In this document: one piece after another, positions 5,731-7,148 of the stretch | How the letters are laid out: each line of letters begins with the position of its first letter | Numbering within the stretch: the stretch's first letter is position 1 | Origin: Deltaproteobacteria bacterium | GTDB lineage: Bacteria > Desulfobacterota > JADFXK01 | DNA length: 7,148 nt | Assembly: GCA_015233285.1 (NCBI GenBank) | Contig: JADFYA010000190.1 | Location: 1-7,148 of the forward strand | Direction: 5' to 3' | The notes under the pieces: model-generated | Told to the model about the DNA's origin: nothing | What the model saw: the letters and a program-made list of their open reading frames with translations, nothing else | Databases searched by the model: none | Position numbers and translations under genes: made by a program

Positions 5731-6234
5731 CTACGGGGAGGTAACTACGGTGAATGATTTCTTGGCTAGAACCCGGCCGTTATAGACGACGGCGAAGATC
5801 CATTTTCCCGGAACCATTTCATAATCATGATCAAAGGTAAAACCGTTGAAAAAAATTTGATTCCGGTCATCGAATTTAAAGGAAAAGCTGACGTTGTTTT
5901 CAGTGATGGTCGGGCCTTCGGGTGTTTTAATGGGGGGGATCAGGGCCGCATGAGTCAGCGTATAAACCTGCTGCCGCGGAAGGTTAAACACTTGATAGGT
6001 ATAACCGAAGCTTATCCCCTTTTTGGCCGTGATCACATCTCCTTGATTAACAATCTTATAATTGCTCACTACAGCGGCTTTGGTCCCTTTACCTTCTTCG
6101 TCTTTGATCTCCTGGCTATCGCCCAGGGTAAAGATACCGAAGTTGCGGATTTCTATCTCTAAAGATTGTTGTGCATATACCGGTAGAACAGTTAAACTGA
6201 AAAGTAACACGGTTAAAAAACAGACCTTTTTCAC
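5731..6234 (-). CDS. Exported DUF3859-like protein
   Basis: About 167 aa. From the proposed start it has a clear Sec signal peptide: MKK, a hydrophobic core (FLTVLLFSLTVLPV) and likely cleavage after VYA before QQ. The mature part (about 145 aa) looks all-beta and resembles DUF3859: an opening IEIRNFGIF strand, a central ISFGYTYQVFNLP, and the C-terminal GFTFDHDYEMVPGKW, VYNGRVLAKKSFTV signature. The function of DUF3859 is unknown; a periplasmic or secreted binding role is only a guess. The longest frame begins with TTG at 6255, but I place the start at the GTG at 6234. It follows GAGGTG (6239-6244) at 4 nt (or GAGG at 6 nt) and restores a canonical signal peptide. The gene ends with TAG at the expected end of the domain and is followed by an open in-frame tail. 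The MBL gene lies 111 nt upstream on the same strand. Confidence 0.75.
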   Translation of the reverse strand: MKKVCFLTVLLFSLTVLPVYAQQSLEIEIRNFGIFTLGDSQEIKDEEGKGTKAAVVSNYKIVNQGDVITAKKGISFGYTYQVFNLPRQQVYTLTHAALIPPIKTPEGPTITENNVSFSFKFDDRNQIFFNGFTFDHDYEMVPGKWIFAVVYNGRVLAKKSFTVVTSP

Positions 6235-6238
6235 AAGA

Positions 6239-6249
6239 CACCTCACCTT
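6239..6249 (-). promoter_or_regulatory. Ribosome binding site of the DUF3859-like gene
   Basis: AAGGTGAGGTG on the minus strand contains GAGGTG, a perfect match to the anti-Shine-Dalgarno, ending 4 nt before the GTG at 6234. It lies inside the longer TTG-initiated frame and therefore argues for the shorter protein. Confidence 0.65.
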
Positions 6250-6294
6250 GAACAATAACGAGTTTACTGGTTGTTAGTTTCTTATTGATTAACC

Positions 6295-6330
6295 AGGGGT
6301 TACGTCTATCCGGGCAGCCCGGTAGCCCCT
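6295..6330 (-). terminator. Possible terminator hairpin after the MBL-fold gene
   Basis: A two-tier structure: an outer stem AGGGGTTA (6295-6302) with TAGCCCCT (6323-6330), with one G-U pair, enclosing a perfect CCGGGC/GCCCGG hairpin (6310-6315 with 6317-6322). It begins 16 nt after the MBL stop. No T-run follows on the minus strand, so it is a weak intrinsic terminator at best, or an mRNA 3'-end stabiliser. Confidence 0.4.
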
Positions 6331-6345
6331 AAAGCACTCCCGGTG

Positions 6346-7148
6346 TTAGCGGAGGTTTTCTGCGATGTGTGCGACCATCCGAAAAATCATCGGCTCCAAA
6401 ATAATACGAGGCATAAATACCAAGCCTCGGGCTATCAGGTCGTCGGTTAGTTCGATGGCGCTCTGTTGAACGTTGCCGGTTTTCCTGAAGGAGTCTTCTA
6501 TGGCCACGCGGAAATCGCCGGCCGAGTCAATGGACCGATCAAGGTAGGTCAGGCCGTCCTGTCCGGTCATGGCCCCAAAGTGCTCGGCTAAAAAAATCTC
6601 CACCGGAAACTGCTTCATTCTCTGCAGTGATTCCTGATACTGGGTATAGTTTGAAGTGCCGGCCGGGAAAATTGTATCTTCAGCGGGAACGCCGCCCCCA
6701 TCGGAGCCGAATAAAGCTTTTTCGGCCGGGACCCAGGCCGCGATGGAACATGTGGAGTGGCCCGGCGCGTCCATGATGGTCACGGAAATGTCTCCACCCA
6801 GATCAATAATGTCACCTTCTTTGACCGGCCGGTCAACCACCACGCCGTCGAAGGATAAATCCAGCTTTGACGTGGCCTGGACATCGCCGAACTGGGCGGT
6901 GGCCATCTTATTAAAATTACTGATGCCGACCACCGCCTTAGGCGCCATCAAGATACTCTGAGCCGGATATGACGCCCAAATGGACATCTGCGGCCAGCGA
7001 CGTTTGAAAAACGGAACAGCCCCGCAATGGTCAAAATGAGCATGCAAAATCAACAGATGCTTGATTCGGCTTTCATCTATTCTGAACGTGGAGAACTGGT
7101 CGAGTACGGCCGGCACAATATAGGCCATGCCGCCGCCAATAAGCATAT
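6346..7148 (-). CDS. MBL-fold metallo-hydrolase (partial, 5' end outside window)
   Basis: At least 266 aa of a metallo-beta-lactamase-fold hydrolase; the frame runs off the right edge, so the N-terminal strand is missing and the ATG at 7146 is probably internal. Numbered from that ATG, the HxHxDH metal motif is HAHFDH (35-40). Further ligands are His130 in APGHS, Asp149 in GSDGGG and His189 in AEHFGA, so a full dinuclear site is present. Such proteins hydrolyse a wide range of thioester, lactone or phosphoester substrates, and the sequence does not show which. A helical C-terminal segment of about 65 residues (from about 200) follows the core. The SDGGGVPAEDTIFPAGTSNY stretch after the Asp ligand may help define the subfamily. 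Cytoplasmic location is inferred, as no signal peptide is visible, but the true N-terminus is not seen. No functional link to the neighbouring exported protein is apparent. Confidence 0.88.
   Translation of the reverse strand, partial: MLIGGGMAYIVPAVLDQFSTFRIDESRIKHLLILHAHFDHCGAVPFFKRRWPQMSIWASYPAQSILMAPKAVVGISNFNKMATAQFGDVQATSKLDLSFDGVVVDRPVKEGDIIDLGGDISVTIMDAPGHSTCSIAAWVPAEKALFGSDGGGVPAEDTIFPAGTSNYTQYQESLQRMKQFPVEIFLAEHFGAMTGQDGLTYLDRSIDSAGDFRVAIEDSFRKTGNVQQSAIELTDDLIARGLVFMPRIILEPMIFRMVAHIAENLR

Overview
The window looks like a chromosomal segment of a Gram-negative, mid-GC bacterium, most plausibly a Desulfobacterota/deltaproteobacterial anaerobe. That assignment is inferred from gene content (a split transketolase, and CtpA followed by a YibQ-type divergent polysaccharide deacetylase). 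No rRNA or other marker gene fixes it. All six genes lie on the minus strand, so transcription runs from position 7148 towards 1.

In transcription order: (1) 7148-6346, a metallo-beta-lactamase-fold hydrolase cut by the window edge, followed by a GC-rich hairpin. (2) 6234-5731, a small exported DUF3859-like protein, then an in-frame open tail after its amber stop and a clear intrinsic terminator at 5558-5592. (3) 5373-4546 and 4440-3454, the N- and C-terminal subunits of a two-subunit transketolase. (4) A near-ideal sigma-70 promoter at 3340-3369 driving ctpA (3284-1794, S41 carboxyl-terminal processing protease) and, 2 nt after its stop, a membrane-anchored divergent polysaccharide deacetylase (1791-277). 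(5) 276-1, a gene-free tail with a REP-like double hairpin and a hairpin element bracketed by 20-bp direct repeats.

Functionally there are two recognisable units. The transketolase pair makes one cytoplasmic ThDP enzyme of the non-oxidative pentose phosphate pathway. The ctpA-deacetylase pair is a known cell-envelope neighbourhood acting in the periplasm, but the M23/EnvC-like peptidase gene that often precedes it is not here. The two genes upstream are poorly defined metabolically.

I did not find a convincing new multi-gene system. The most interesting signals are non-coding or sub-genic: a 15+4 bp hairpin inside the start of the deacetylase gene, the direct-repeat-flanked hairpin near the left edge, the open tail after the amber stop of the DUF3859-like gene, and paired GGTACC-centred motifs upstream of the transketolase operon.
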